The notes: a model not told the origin generated them from the letters alone. Counted from the stretch's first letter, positions 8,185-16,160 are shown. The stretch: DNA of 64,000 bases from Pseudomonas asturiensis (GCF_900143095.1 NZ_FRDA01000008.1:1-64000); one strand, 5' to 3'. Program-made: numbers and translations.

Positions 8185-8352
8185 CAGGTTTGGTAGACCT
8201 GAGCTAGCCCGGCGCAATGCGCCACCTCTGTGGGGCGCTTTTTTACGGCCTGCTTTTATGGTGGCCGTGCGCTCGGCGTCTTCGGACGCACCGGTTCGCC
8301 TGGCTGCCGGTCTACCAACTTGCGTACGGCCACCACCCTAATCGTTTGGTAG
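8185..8352 (+). ncRNA. Structured leader / candidate antisense RNA upstream of the DUF6124 gene
   Basis: Several complementary elements are seen directly. A hairpin CAGGT/ACCTG (8185-8201) presents the loop TTGGTAG. GGTCTACCAA (8309-8318) is the exact complement of TTGGTAGACC (8190-8199), and a second copy, TTTGGTAG, occurs at 8345-8352 just before the gene. TGGTGGCCGT (8259-8268) is the exact complement of ACGGCCACCA (8326-8335), and ACGGCC at 8245 offers it another partner. A UUCG hairpin, GCGTC-TTCG-GACGC, lies at 8276-8289, and an intrinsic terminator at 8219-8244. The order A-terminator-B-A'-B'-A recalls phage C4-type antisense control (a short upstream RNA pairing with the downstream leader), but I cannot confirm an Rfam class. 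Confidence 0.55.
8219..8244 (+). terminator. Intrinsic terminator inside the DUF6124 leader
   Basis: GCGCC(8219-8223) pairs with GGCGC(8234-8238), extended by CAC/GTG, and is followed by six T. It would end a short transcript of about 60-80 nt before the gene. An alternative hairpin GGCGC-AAT-GCGCC (8211-8223) uses the same 5' arm and could act as an anti-terminator. Confidence 0.6.
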
Positions 8353-8393
8353 CGACGGGTGACGGCTCCTTAAATAAGCGAGGATAAAAACAA

Positions 8394-8627
8394 ATGCGCG
8401 AAAAACTCATCCCCGACCCACCGAACGCCCTGTACACCATCAACCCGTCCGTCACGCAGGAACAGGCGCTCAACTACGCGTCAGACCTGTTGCGCTGCAT
8501 CATTACCACGGCTTACGAGTCGGGGGATAACGCCGAAGGCACCAGTCGGGATCTGGTGTTTGCGGTGTTGCACATGGCGGAGTTGGCAAAGGCCATGGTG
8601 GATCGCTCGCTCGACAGTATCGTCTAG
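8394..8627 (+). CDS. Small DUF6124/DUF3077-type protein
   Basis: The product has 77 residues from the ATG at 8394, with GAGG about 11 bp upstream. Sequence features are those of the Pseudomonas DUF6124 group: a 'PDPP' motif near the N-terminus, then 'FTxNP'-like 'YTINPSVTQEQALNYASDLLRC', 'TAYESGDN' and a C-terminal helix 'RDLVFAVLHMAELAKAMVDRSLD'. It is predicted all-helical and cytoplasmic. The function of the family is unknown. Paralogues of this kind usually occur in several copies per Pseudomonas genome. The elaborate leader upstream suggests post-transcriptional control. Confidence 0.75.
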   Translation: MREKLIPDPPNALYTINPSVTQEQALNYASDLLRCIITTAYESGDNAEGTSRDLVFAVLHMAELAKAMVDRSLDSIV

Positions 8628-8641
8628 CGAGCTGAGCTGCG

Positions 8642-8659
8642 GGGGCCGTTGCCGGCCCC
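8642..8659. terminator. Weak terminator-like hairpin between converging genes
   Basis: GGGGCC-GTTGCC-GGCCCC forms a 6-bp GC stem between the DUF6124 stop and the clsB stop. It is followed by TTCCCT on the plus strand, so the T-run is poor. Confidence 0.35.
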
Positions 8660-8667
8660 TTCCCTGT

Positions 8668-9825
8668 TCAGTTGCGCTGGTCCAGCAGGTTGACCACCAA
8701 TCGGTCGATCCAGCCCCAGAGGCGCTGCTTGACGCGTCGCCACAACGGCCGGGCTTTCCAGTCGGCCAGCGTGGTTTCGACGCTGAGGGCGAAGTCTTTT
8801 TCGAAGCTTGCAACCACGTCGCGGGTCAAACCGGGATCGAGGGCTTCGACGTTGGCTTCCAGATTGAAGCGCAGGTTCCAGTGGTCGAAGTTGCATGAAC
8901 CGATGCTCACCCAGTCATCGATCAGCACCATTTTCAGGTGCAGGAAACACGGTTGGTACTCGAATATCTTCACGCCTGCGCGCAACAAGCGCGGGTAATA
9001 GCGATGGCCTGCGTATCGGACCGATGGGTGATCCGTGCGCGGGCCGGTCAGCAACAAGCGCACATCGACACCCCGCGCCGCGGCCCTGCGCAGGGCGCGG
9101 CGTACTTTCCAGGTGGGCAGGAAGTACGGCGTTGCCAGCCAGATGCGTGTCTGGCCGCTGTTCAAGGCGCGCACCAGAGATTGCAGAATGTCGCGGTGCT
9201 GGCGTGAATCGGCGTAAGCCACGCGGCCCAGCCCTTCTCCAGAGGTTGGCACACTGGGCAGGTGCGTCAGGCCAAAGTGCTCTTTCGGGCGCCAGGCGGT
9301 GCGGTGCGGGTTGACGTGAAACTGTCGGTCGAACAGCGCCTGCCAGTCGATCACCAGCGGCCCGGTGATTTCCACCATGACTTCGTGCCACTGGCTGACG
9401 TCCTTGTCCGGCTCCCAGAATTCATCGGTCACACCGGTGCCGCCGATCACGGCCAATGCCTTGTCCACGACCAGTATCTTGCGATGGTCGCGGTAGAGAT
9501 TGCGCAAGCCGCGCCGCCAATGGATCGGGTTGTATAGGCGCAGGATCACGCCGGCATCGGCGAGCTGTTTGCGCAAGCCTGCGTCGAAGGCTTGCGAACC
9601 AAAATCATCGAACAGACAACGCACGATCACGCCGCGTCGGGCGGCGTCCACCAGCGCACGAACCACGGCCTCGGCACAGGCGCCGGCTTCCACCAGGTAC
9701 AGTTCCAGATCGACCTGCCGTTCGGCACGGTCGATGGCCGCGATCATGCGCGGGAAGAAGGCAGGGCCGTCGATGAGCAAGCGAAACTGATTGTTCTCAC
9801 GCCACGGAAAAATCGCACCGTTCAT
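8668..9825 (-). CDS. clsB: Cardiolipin synthase B-like phospholipase D family enzyme
   Basis: The protein has 385 residues, close to ClsB/YbhO size. It carries two HKD motifs: HRKILVVD near residue 112 and HLKMVLID near residue 292, each with the HxKx4D pattern used for phosphatidyl transfer. Other family blocks are 'AIDRAERQVDLELYLVEAG', 'GVIVRCLFDDFGS' and 'SIGSCNFDHWNLRFNLEANV'. ClsB enzymes make cardiolipin at the inner membrane from phosphatidylglycerol plus a second phospholipid or glycerol donor. No long N-terminal membrane segment is present, as in ClsB and unlike ClsA. It begins 2 bp after the YceI gene stop, so the two are likely co-transcribed. Confidence 0.82.
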   Translation of the reverse strand: MNGAIFPWRENNQFRLLIDGPAFFPRMIAAIDRAERQVDLELYLVEAGACAEAVVRALVDAARRGVIVRCLFDDFGSQAFDAGLRKQLADAGVILRLYNPIHWRRGLRNLYRDHRKILVVDKALAVIGGTGVTDEFWEPDKDVSQWHEVMVEITGPLVIDWQALFDRQFHVNPHRTAWRPKEHFGLTHLPSVPTSGEGLGRVAYADSRQHRDILQSLVRALNSGQTRIWLATPYFLPTWKVRRALRRAAARGVDVRLLLTGPRTDHPSVRYAGHRYYPRLLRAGVKIFEYQPCFLHLKMVLIDDWVSIGSCNFDHWNLRFNLEANVEALDPGLTRDVVASFEKDFALSVETTLADWKARPLWRRVKQRLWGWIDRLVVNLLDQRN

Positions 9826-9826
9826 G

Positions 9827-10408
9827 TCAGCGCGCCGTGAAGATCAGGACAGCCCCGACAGGGACCGACAGGCTGATCGCCGAAAGACCTGCGTTACCGC
9901 GTAATGCGTTGAAGTCTGGCACCAGATCGAAGTCCTGAGCGTGCACCACCAGAGGTTCGAGCGTGACCACCTGAAAGCGTCGGTCATCCAGACGCGTTGC
10001 CAGCAGTTCGGCGTTATAAGTGTGAGTCTTGCCGCGCAGGCTCACCGTCAGCGGCAGGCGCAGTTCCAGCTGTGCGCCGGGGGCCAGCGCATTGATGGGG
10101 CGCATGTCGAGCTGGGCGTTGATCCGGGCAGCGGGAAAGCTGCGAATCTGAAACACCTGATCACGCAGACGCTCGTCGCGCTGGGCAATGCCGGTACTGA
10201 CCGACTCCAGTTCGACTTCCACTTCGGCCAACCCTTTACCGTCGACCTTGCCGTGCAGCACCAGAAAGCGATGCACTTCAGCGACATCGGCGTTTTTGGT
10301 GGAGGTGAACGACAGGCGTGATGACTCGTTATCCAGATACCAGCTTGCGTGGGCAGGAAGCGCCGCAGCGGCCAAAATGGCCAGCAGCCAGCGAATAGTG
10401 TTGAGCAT
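9827..10408 (-). CDS. YceI-family periplasmic protein
   Basis: The ATG at 10408 has GGAG 8 bp upstream and gives 193 residues. A signal peptide (IRWLLAILAAAALPAHA) precedes a YceI lipocalin-like barrel: 'SWYLDNESSRLSFTSTKNADVAEVHRF', 'VDGKGLAEVEVELESVSTGIAQRDERLRDQVFQI', 'LTVSLRGKTHTYNAELLATR' and 'FDLVPDFNALRGNAGL'. YceI proteins bind long-chain polyisoprenoid or amide-type lipids in the periplasm. Its place directly upstream of clsB suggests a lipid-related role, though this is inference. Confidence 0.82.
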   Translation of the reverse strand: MLNTIRWLLAILAAAALPAHASWYLDNESSRLSFTSTKNADVAEVHRFLVLHGKVDGKGLAEVEVELESVSTGIAQRDERLRDQVFQIRSFPAARINAQLDMRPINALAPGAQLELRLPLTVSLRGKTHTYNAELLATRLDDRRFQVVTLEPLVVHAQDFDLVPDFNALRGNAGLSAISLSVPVGAVLIFTAR

Positions 10409-10489
10409 GCAGACTCCGGGCGGGCAATTGAGGAGCACCTTATCCGCCTGTCAGACCGCTGGCAAACCGCTACGTTCGTCTATCGGTTG

Positions 10490-10828
10490 TCATGGTGTTT
10501 CGGGCAGCAGGCGACACCCCTCGCGCGGGCCTTGCCACACGGCGCTGCTGGTGCGTCCAAGACCGCTGGCCGTCACCCTTTTCAATTCAGGCTGGTCGAT
10601 CAATGTGCTGGGCACGTACTGTTTGACGTAGGCCCGGCAGTAGTCCTCGGGGTTGTTCACCACATAACGGCATGAGCAGTATTCCTTGGCGGTGTAGGCA
10701 CTGATGATGGTGGGAAACGCCTGCAGGGCAACACGGTACTGGAAAATAAGTACGACGAAGGCCGCAAGCATCAGCAACAGCAGACTGATGAAGGGACGAC
10801 GCAGAATGAACGCTCGACGCCTGCTCAT
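10490..10828 (-). CDS. Small single-pass membrane protein overlapping the serine hydrolase gene
   Basis: The product has 112 residues. An RRR-rich start is followed by one membrane segment (FISLLLLMLAAFVVLIFQYRVAL, residues 13-35), then a short exported domain with four Cys (YCSCRYVV...DYC... and a late Cys in EGCRLLP) that could form disulfides. The ATG overlaps the stop of the upstream serine hydrolase by 4 bp (ATGA), which indicates translational coupling. I do not recognise the family. A partner role for the hydrolase is suggested only by the overlap. Confidence 0.6.
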   Translation of the reverse strand: MSRRRAFILRRPFISLLLLMLAAFVVLIFQYRVALQAFPTIISAYTAKEYCSCRYVVNNPEDYCRAYVKQYVPSTLIDQPELKRVTASGLGRTSSAVWQGPREGCRLLPETP

Positions 10829-11931
10829 TGCCCGTTCTCCTTGCCAAACGCTGCCTGGATACGTTTGAGCATCTGGTCGTGGTCATAACGACCGTCGCGA
10901 TCATCGGCGTAGCGCACGATGACCAGTTTCTGGCTGGGGATCACGTACAGCGCCTGCCCCCAATGACCCAACGCCGCAAAGGTGTCAGGCGGCGCATCCG
11001 GCCAGGGCCCGACATGACCGTCAGCCGTGCGGTTGAGCCACCATTGACCGCCGGGCACTTCGACGTTGGCCTGCACGTGCTCACCCTTGAAGGGCGTGAG
11101 TACGAAGTCCATCCATGCCTTGTTGAGGAGCGGTTTGTCCTGCCACTGCCCGCCCCGCTGCATGAGCAGGCCGACACGTGCCAGATCCCGGGCGGTCATG
11201 TAGGCGTAGGAGGATCCCACGAACGTGCCGCTGGCATCTTTTTCCCAGATGGCGCTGCGAATGCCGAGCGGATCGAACAGCGCAGTCCAGGGATAACCTG
11301 GATAAGCCTGAACCCCGACCATGCTTTTCAAGGCGGCGGCCAGCACATTGCTGTCGCCGCTGGAATACAGGTAGCGCGTGCCAGGAAGAGCGGCCGCCTT
11401 GTGGCTGGCAGTGAAGCGCGCCATGTCGTTACGGCCTCGGGTGTAAAGCATCGCGACCACCGATGAGTTGAGGGGCGCGTATTCGTAATCTTCCTGCCAG
11501 TCCAGACCGGACGCCCAGTGCATCAGGTCTTGAACGGTGATCTCTGGATGGTTCTTGAACGGCGGGTAGAACATTGCCACCGGATCGTTCAGTTGAAAGC
11601 GCCCTTCACCGAACGCCACGCCCAGCACCGTCGCCATGATGCTTTTGCTGATCGACCACGTCAGGTGAGGCGTCTGCGCATTGGTCACGCCGGTGTAGCG
11701 TTCATAGACGATCTCGCCGTCATGAATCACCAGCAGCGCATCGGTGCGGATGCCTTCACGCGTGGCCTCGTCGCGGGGCGGGAAGGCGTAGGTTTCCAGC
11801 GCATCGAGCGCGGCGGTGCGGGGGGATGGACGTGAAGACCATTGCTCGCCGGGCCAGATTTCGGCCTGTGCATTCAAAGTGTTCGCAGCCAGAACAACCC
11901 ACAGACACAGGCGAGCCAACCGAGACAGCAT
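10825..11931 (-). CDS. Exported serine hydrolase (beta-lactamase class C-like)
   Basis: From the ATG at 11931 the protein has 368 residues with a signal peptide (LARLCLWVVLAANTLNAQA). The active-site SxxK is in 'HLTWSISKSIMATVLG' near residue 95, followed by 'TVQDLMHWASGLDWQEDYEYAP', 'YLYSSGDSNVLAAAL' with the second-motif Tyr, and 'YMTARDLARVGLLMQRGG'. The C-terminal 'GHWGQALYVIPSQKLVIVRYADDR' takes the place of the KTG motif. The exported beta-lactamase-fold hydrolases include esterases and peptidases, and this is unlikely to be a true resistance enzyme. It is coupled to the following small membrane protein gene. Confidence 0.78.
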   Translation of the reverse strand: MLSRLARLCLWVVLAANTLNAQAEIWPGEQWSSRPSPRTAALDALETYAFPPRDEATREGIRTDALLVIHDGEIVYERYTGVTNAQTPHLTWSISKSIMATVLGVAFGEGRFQLNDPVAMFYPPFKNHPEITVQDLMHWASGLDWQEDYEYAPLNSSVVAMLYTRGRNDMARFTASHKAAALPGTRYLYSSGDSNVLAAALKSMVGVQAYPGYPWTALFDPLGIRSAIWEKDASGTFVGSSYAYMTARDLARVGLLMQRGGQWQDKPLLNKAWMDFVLTPFKGEHVQANVEVPGGQWWLNRTADGHVGPWPDAPPDTFAALGHWGQALYVIPSQKLVIVRYADDRDGRYDHDQMLKRIQAAFGKENGQ

Positions 11932-12364
11932 GACGAGTCCTCGCAAAATTATCCGGCCACAGTAGCAGCCGATTGTGACAGTGGTCCGCACAATCGTGAT
12001 CGGGGAACTGTGGAAGGGCAACCGGTCTGGGCGGCACTCCGACGATGAACGATGACACGGATCTCCTGATACACCGCGTCGACTTCATCGCCGGCAAGCC
12101 GCCTCCCACAATCCCGTGCTGGCTGCGAGACAGCACAGCCCCAAAGAAGCAGCGAAGCGAAATCTCCCACACTGATCACGTTGCTTCAGTGGGCTCTGTG
12201 GTACGCGGAATGTGTATTCCATCGACACGTCTGTGGCCGTCACACAACCATCACCAAAGCTTCATGGGCATGACACGCCATCTCCCTAGCCTGCAACTAC
12301 AGCAAAGCGCTTGGACTAATCAGTCGACCGGCCATTTATGCAAGGCTGGCTCATGGAGATTCGT
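11932..12364. other. Intergenic region with a degenerate REP-like segment
   Basis: About 430 bp between the divergent hydrolase and olsB genes. Around 12090-12115 the sequence CATCGCCGGCAAGCCGCCTC followed by CCACA resembles the common Pseudomonas REP core (GCCGGCAAGCCGGCTCC). No credible gene is seen. The region must hold both promoters. Confidence 0.45.
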
Positions 12365-13120
12365 ATGACCCAGATCGCACGCATTCGTGAAAACACATCT
12401 GAACGCCGTCTTCAGGCCGAGCGCCTGATAGGAACACGGGCTCTGCAGGAAGCACAGGCCTTGCGTTTCAGTGTGTTCAGCGAGGAGTTCAACGCCCGTC
12501 TCAACGGGGCAGAACAAGGTCTGGATATTGACGACTACGACGTGCATTGCTCGCACATCGGCGTGCGTGACCTGAACACCGGGCGACTGGTCGCCACCAT
12601 CCGGTTGCTGGATCACAAGGCCGCCAGCACGCTGGGGCGTTTCTACAGCGAAGAAGAATTCAGCCTGCACGGCCTGGTGCATTTGCAGGGTCCGATTCTG
12701 GAACTGGGCCGTACCTGCGTCGATCCGGCCTACCGCAACGGCGGCACCATCGCGGTGTTGTGGAGCGAACTGGCTGAAGTCCTGAACGAAGGCGGTTACA
12801 GCTACCTGATGGGGTGCGCGAGTATCCCGATGCAGGATGGCGGCATTCAGGCCCACGCGATCATGCAGCGTCTGCGCGAACGCTACCTGTGCAACGAGCA
12901 CCTGCGCGCAGAACCGAAAAACCCGCTGCCTGCCCTCGACATTCCAGGCAACGTCATCTGCGAAATGCCGCCGCTGCTCAAGGCTTACATGCGTCTGGGC
13001 GCGAAGATCTGCGGCGAGCCGTGCTGGGATGAGGATTTCCAGGTGGCCGATGTGTTTATCCTGCTCAAGCGCGACGATCTGTGCCCGCGCTATGCACGCC
13101 ACTTCAAGGCGGCGGTGTGA
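12365..13120 (+). CDS. olsB: L-ornithine N-alpha-acyltransferase (ornithine lipid synthesis, step 1)
   Basis: I chose the ATG at 12365 over in-frame ATGs at 12338 and 12353 because GGAG lies 7 bp upstream, giving 251 residues. OlsB/hemolysin-like GNAT features are clear: '[31 protein letters not shown]', '[19 protein letters not shown]', '[25 protein letters not shown]' and '[10 protein letters not shown]'. It transfers a 3-hydroxyacyl group from acyl-ACP to ornithine, forming lyso-ornithine lipid. The next gene starts inside its stop codon and encodes the second enzyme. Ornithine lipids replace phospholipids under phosphate limitation. I did not find a convincing Pho box upstream. Confidence 0.88.
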   Translation: MTQIARIRENTSERRLQAERLIGTRALQEAQALRFSVFSEEFNARLNGAEQGLDIDDYDVHCSHIGVRDLNTGRLVATIRLLDHKAASTLGRFYSEEEFSLHGLVHLQGPILELGRTCVDPAYRNGGTIAVLWSELAEVLNEGGYSYLMGCASIPMQDGGIQAHAIMQRLRERYLCNEHLRAEPKNPLPALDIPGNVICEMPPLLKAYMRLGAKICGEPCWDEDFQVADVFILLKRDDLCPRYARHFKAAV

Positions 13121-13908
13121 TGAGCCGGGTCCGCGGCTATGCCCGGGTGGTCAGGGTGCTGCTGGTAGTGGCGCTCGGGCTGACGATTGCGGGTGCCTTT
13201 GCGGTGCTTGAACGCCTTAAAGTCGGCGGTTCGGAGCGCCGTCAGCGCTGGAGTCGCTGGTTCATGGCGCGCCTGAGCAGCGCGCTGCCGTTTCGCGTGA
13301 CCATCACCGGCGAGCTGCCGCGCCAGCCGATGCTATGGGTCAGCAATCACGTGTCCTGGACTGACATCGCACTGCTGGGCATGCTTGCGCCGCTGTCGTT
13401 TCTGTCCAAGGCCGAAGTACGCACCTGGCCGGTCGCAGGCTGGCTGGCCCTGAAAGCCGGCACCCTGTTCATCCGTCGTGGTTCGGGCGATAGCCGTTTG
13501 ATCCAGAAACAGATGAGCAACCATCTGCAACAGGGCAACGCTCTGCTGATCTTTCCGGAAGGCACCACCACCGACGGCAAGAGCCTGCGCACGTTCCATG
13601 GTCGCCTGCTGTCCAGCGCCATCGAAGCAGGCGTAGCGATTCAGCCGGTCGCGATTGCCTACACCCGCGACGGCAAGCCTGATCCGATTGCGCCGTTCAT
13701 TGGTGACGATGACCTGCTGTCACACTTGCGTCGTCTGTTCGCCAATGAACAGAGCGATGTGCATATCCACTTGCTCACCCCTATCCAGACCGCCAATCAG
13801 GAGCGCGCCGCGCTGGCGTTCAAGGCGCAGCAGGCCGTTCAGGTCGCTTTGTTCGGCGAAAGCGCGCAGCCCGGCGAAGTGGTCTCGCGCCCTGCCAGGG
13901 CAGCCTGA
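13120..13908 (+). CDS. olsA: Lyso-ornithine lipid O-acyltransferase (ornithine lipid synthesis, step 2)
   Basis: The ATG at 13120 shares one base with the olsB stop (TGATG), so translation is coupled. The product has 262 residues. An N-terminal membrane anchor (VVRVLLVVALGLTIAGAFAVL) is followed by the PlsC acyltransferase motifs: NHVSWTD (HxxxxD-type, around residue 78), 'GTLFIRRGSGDS' and 'LLIFPEGTTTDG'. It acylates lyso-ornithine lipid using acyl-ACP at the inner membrane. The last 70 bp overlap the 3' end of the acpH gene on the other strand. Confidence 0.88.
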   Translation: MSRVRGYARVVRVLLVVALGLTIAGAFAVLERLKVGGSERRQRWSRWFMARLSSALPFRVTITGELPRQPMLWVSNHVSWTDIALLGMLAPLSFLSKAEVRTWPVAGWLALKAGTLFIRRGSGDSRLIQKQMSNHLQQGNALLIFPEGTTTDGKSLRTFHGRLLSSAIEAGVAIQPVAIAYTRDGKPDPIAPFIGDDDLLSHLRRLFANEQSDVHIHLLTPIQTANQERAALAFKAQQAVQVALFGESAQPGEVVSRPARAA

Positions 13909-14465
13909 GCGAAGTCCTGCAACTGCGGATAGAACTCAGCGAAGTCTGCACTGAGGGGTTGGTACAGCGTCTGCAATTCCTGCATGCCGCCTGCCAGCCC
14001 TTCGGGTCTTGAAAGGCGCCGGGCTATCCCGCCCAGCACCTGCTCCAGCACCTCGAACTCTCGATACGAACCCAGCCAGTCCTGCGCTGCCATACGTGGG
14101 GCAATCAGCGCCAGGCGTTCCGGCAGCTGCGGTTCGGCGGCCAATACGCCGTAGACCTTCCCGGTGAAGACCTCCAGCGGCAGATCGGCGTAGCGATGCC
14201 AGTCACGCGCCAGGCAGTGATCGAAAAACACGTCGAGCATGATGCCGGCGTAGCGCCTGCGTTGCGCCGGAAACCGGGCGATGGACGCCTTGATCAGCGG
14301 GTGGTTGTCAGTGAACGCGTCGATGCTGCGATGCAAACGGATGGCCGCCTCCAGCTCCGCAGGAAAACGCCCCGGCAGCGGGCCTTTGACGAAGTCGCCG
14401 TAGAGGCTGCCGAGCAATTGAGCGGGCCGATGGCCGCCTAGATGAAGATGTGCCAGATAGTTCAT
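13839..14465 (-). CDS. acpH: Acyl carrier protein phosphodiesterase
   Basis: The 208-residue protein starts MNYLAHLHLGGHRPAQLLGSLYGDFVKG, the AcpH (DUF479) signature. It contains 'LHRSIDAFTDNHPLI' and 'IMLDVFFDHCLARDW', whose His and Asp residues belong to the HD-like metal site. AcpH removes 4'-phosphopantetheine from holo-ACP. Its C-terminal 23 codons overlap the olsA 3' end on the opposite strand. Both enzymes deal with ACP, but the overlap looks like compact packing rather than an operon. The family length is about 193-200 residues, so the extra C-terminal residues (TTSPGCALSPNKAT) are probably a recent extension. Confidence 0.85.
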   Translation of the reverse strand: MNYLAHLHLGGHRPAQLLGSLYGDFVKGPLPGRFPAELEAAIRLHRSIDAFTDNHPLIKASIARFPAQRRRYAGIMLDVFFDHCLARDWHRYADLPLEVFTGKVYGVLAAEPQLPERLALIAPRMAAQDWLGSYREFEVLEQVLGGIARRLSRPEGLAGGMQELQTLYQPLSADFAEFYPQLQDFAQAALAGRETTSPGCALSPNKAT

Positions 14466-14502
14466 GAGCCCAAGCGTACGCCGCTTTCCGGGGTCAGGTC
14501 CA

Positions 14503-14602
14503 TATATCGATATAACCCGATATCCCGATTCAGGCTGAGCTCAGTCCAAAATCATATTTGTATATCGCGAAATACAGATATAAGGTTCGCCCTATCGCGA
14601 TA
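14503..14602. promoter_or_regulatory. Array of ATATCG-type palindromes (operator region of the ArsR operon)
   Basis: Four related sites occur in 100 bp. TATATCGATATA (14503-14514) is a perfect 12-bp palindrome. GATATC lies at 14519-14524. TATATCGCGAAATA (14561-14574) is a near palindrome. TATCGCGATA (14593-14602) is a perfect 10-bp palindrome followed by TATATCGC. They lie 28-127 bp upstream of the ArsR start and are probably its binding sites, giving autoregulation. The DNA is strikingly AT-rich compared with its flanks. Confidence 0.6.
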
Positions 14603-14629
14603 TATCGCTACACCGCCTGTGAGAACGAC

Positions 14630-14944
14630 ATGCCTATCGACCTCGACGACATCATAAAAGCACTGGCCCACCCGGTCCGCCGAGACATTCTGACCTGGCT
14701 CAAGGACCCGCGCGCCTCGTTTCCCGCCCAGGAACACTCGATCGAGCACGGCGTCTGCGCCGGGCAGATCGACCAGCGCGCCGGGCTCTCTCAGTCCACG
14801 GTTTCTGCGCATCTGGCCACCTTGCAACGCGCAGGCCTGATCAGCAGCAAGAAGGTCGGCCAGTGGCATTTCTTCAGGCGCAATGAAGAGACCATTCAGG
14901 CGTTTGTGCAGGCGTTGGTGCAAGAGCTGAACAACCCAGCCTGA
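14630..14944 (+). CDS. ArsR-family transcriptional repressor
   Basis: The product has 104 residues from the ATG at 14630. Winged-helix features: 'DIIKALAHPVRRDILTWLKDP' (helix 1-2), recognition helix 'GLSQSTVSAHLATLQRAGLI' and wing 'SSKKVGQWHFFRRNEETI'. The usual ArsR metal site ELCVCDL on helix 3 is not present. The equivalent stretch reads HGVCAGQID with one Cys, so metal sensing in the classic way is unlikely. It heads a plus-strand run with an MFS exporter (28 bp away) and an OYE reductase, suggesting a response to an electrophile or drug. Palindromes upstream are likely operators. Confidence 0.85.
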   Translation: MPIDLDDIIKALAHPVRRDILTWLKDPRASFPAQEHSIEHGVCAGQIDQRAGLSQSTVSAHLATLQRAGLISSKKVGQWHFFRRNEETIQAFVQALVQELNNPA

Positions 14945-14972
14945 TCTTTCCACTTTTCCAAGGAGACGCCCC

Positions 14973-16139
14973 GTGCCTCTTTCACTCCTCATTCTGGCCC
15001 TGAGCGCCTTCGCCATTGGCACCACCGAATTTGTCATCATGGGCCTGCTACCCGACGTGGCGGCCGATCTGGGGGTGTCCATTCCCGGTGCCGGCTGGCT
15101 GGTGACCGGCTACGCACTGGGCGTGGCCATCGGTGCGCCGTTCATGGCGATGGCCACGGCAAAACTGCCGCGCAAGGCCGCACTGGTCACGCTGATGGGC
15201 ATCTTCATCGTCGGCAATCTGCTCTGCGCGCTGGCCAGCGACTATGACGTGCTGATGTTTGCGCGGGTCGTGACGGCGCTGTGTCACGGCGCATTCTTCG
15301 GCATTGGCTCGGTGGTCGCGGCAGGTCTGGTGCCTGCCAACCGCCGCGCGTCGGCCGTGGCCTTGATGTTCACCGGTCTGACCCTGGCCAATGTGCTGGG
15401 CGTGCCACTGGGCACCGCGCTGGGTCAGTACGCAGGCTGGCGCTCGACCTTCTGGGCAGTGACTGTGATTGGCGTGATTGCCCTGATCGGCCTGATCCGT
15501 TTTCTGCCGACCAGACGCGATGAAGAGAAACTCGACATGCGCGCCGAACTGGCTGCGCTCAAGGGCGCTGGCATCTGGCTGTCGCTGACCATGACTGCGC
15601 TGTTTTCGGCGTCGATGTTCACGCTGTTCACCTACGTGGCACCGCTGCTGGGTGACGTGACCGGCGTCTCGCCTCAAGGCGTGACCTGGACACTGCTGCT
15701 GATCGGTCTGGGCCTGACAGTCGGCAACGTGATCGGCGGCAAGATGGCCGACCGCAAGGTGTCCTCAACGCTGATAGGTGTGTTCATCTCGATGGCGGTG
15801 ATCTCAACGGCACTGAGCTGGACCAGTACGGCGCTGATCCCGACCGAGATCACCCTCTTCCTCTGGGCCGTCGCCGCCTTTGCCGCCGTGCCTGCATTGC
15901 AGATCAATGTCGTGACCTTCGGCAAGGCCGCACCCAACCTGGTATCGACCCTGAACATCGGCGCATTCAACGTCGGCAACGCACTCGGTGCCTGGGTCGG
16001 CGGCAGCGTCATCGCCCACGGTCTGGGCCTGACTCGCGTGCCGCTGGCCGCAGCGGCTCTGGCAGTGCTCGCCCTGCTCATCACCCTGATTACTTTCCGT
16101 CAGACCGGCGATCCCGATCTGGCTCCGGCAACTCATTGA
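14973..16139 (+). CDS. MFS efflux transporter (DHA1 family)
   Basis: The 388-residue protein starts at GTG (14973), 5 bp after AAGGAGACG. It has about 12 membrane segments beginning LSLLILALSAFAIGTTEFVIMGLLPDVA, and motif A-type 'MATAKLPRKAALVTLMG' between segments 2 and 3. The N-terminus 'IGTTEFVIMGLLPDVAADL' is shared with AraJ/YdhP/PbuE-like sugar or drug exporters. It sits between the ArsR repressor and an OYE reductase and is presumably induced together with them. The substrate is unknown. Confidence 0.85.
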   Translation: MPLSLLILALSAFAIGTTEFVIMGLLPDVAADLGVSIPGAGWLVTGYALGVAIGAPFMAMATAKLPRKAALVTLMGIFIVGNLLCALASDYDVLMFARVVTALCHGAFFGIGSVVAAGLVPANRRASAVALMFTGLTLANVLGVPLGTALGQYAGWRSTFWAVTVIGVIALIGLIRFLPTRRDEEKLDMRAELAALKGAGIWLSLTMTALFSASMFTLFTYVAPLLGDVTGVSPQGVTWTLLLIGLGLTVGNVIGGKMADRKVSSTLIGVFISMAVISTALSWTSTALIPTEITLFLWAVAAFAAVPALQINVVTFGKAAPNLVSTLNIGAFNVGNALGAWVGGSVIAHGLGLTRVPLAAAALAVLALLITLITFRQTGDPDLAPATH

Positions 16140-16160
16140 TCTATAGAGAGGATTGGACAC

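Noticed and set aside
12045..12368. 107-codon frame upstream of olsB
   Set aside because: It crosses a REP-like segment, has poor composition, and overlaps the olsB start region.
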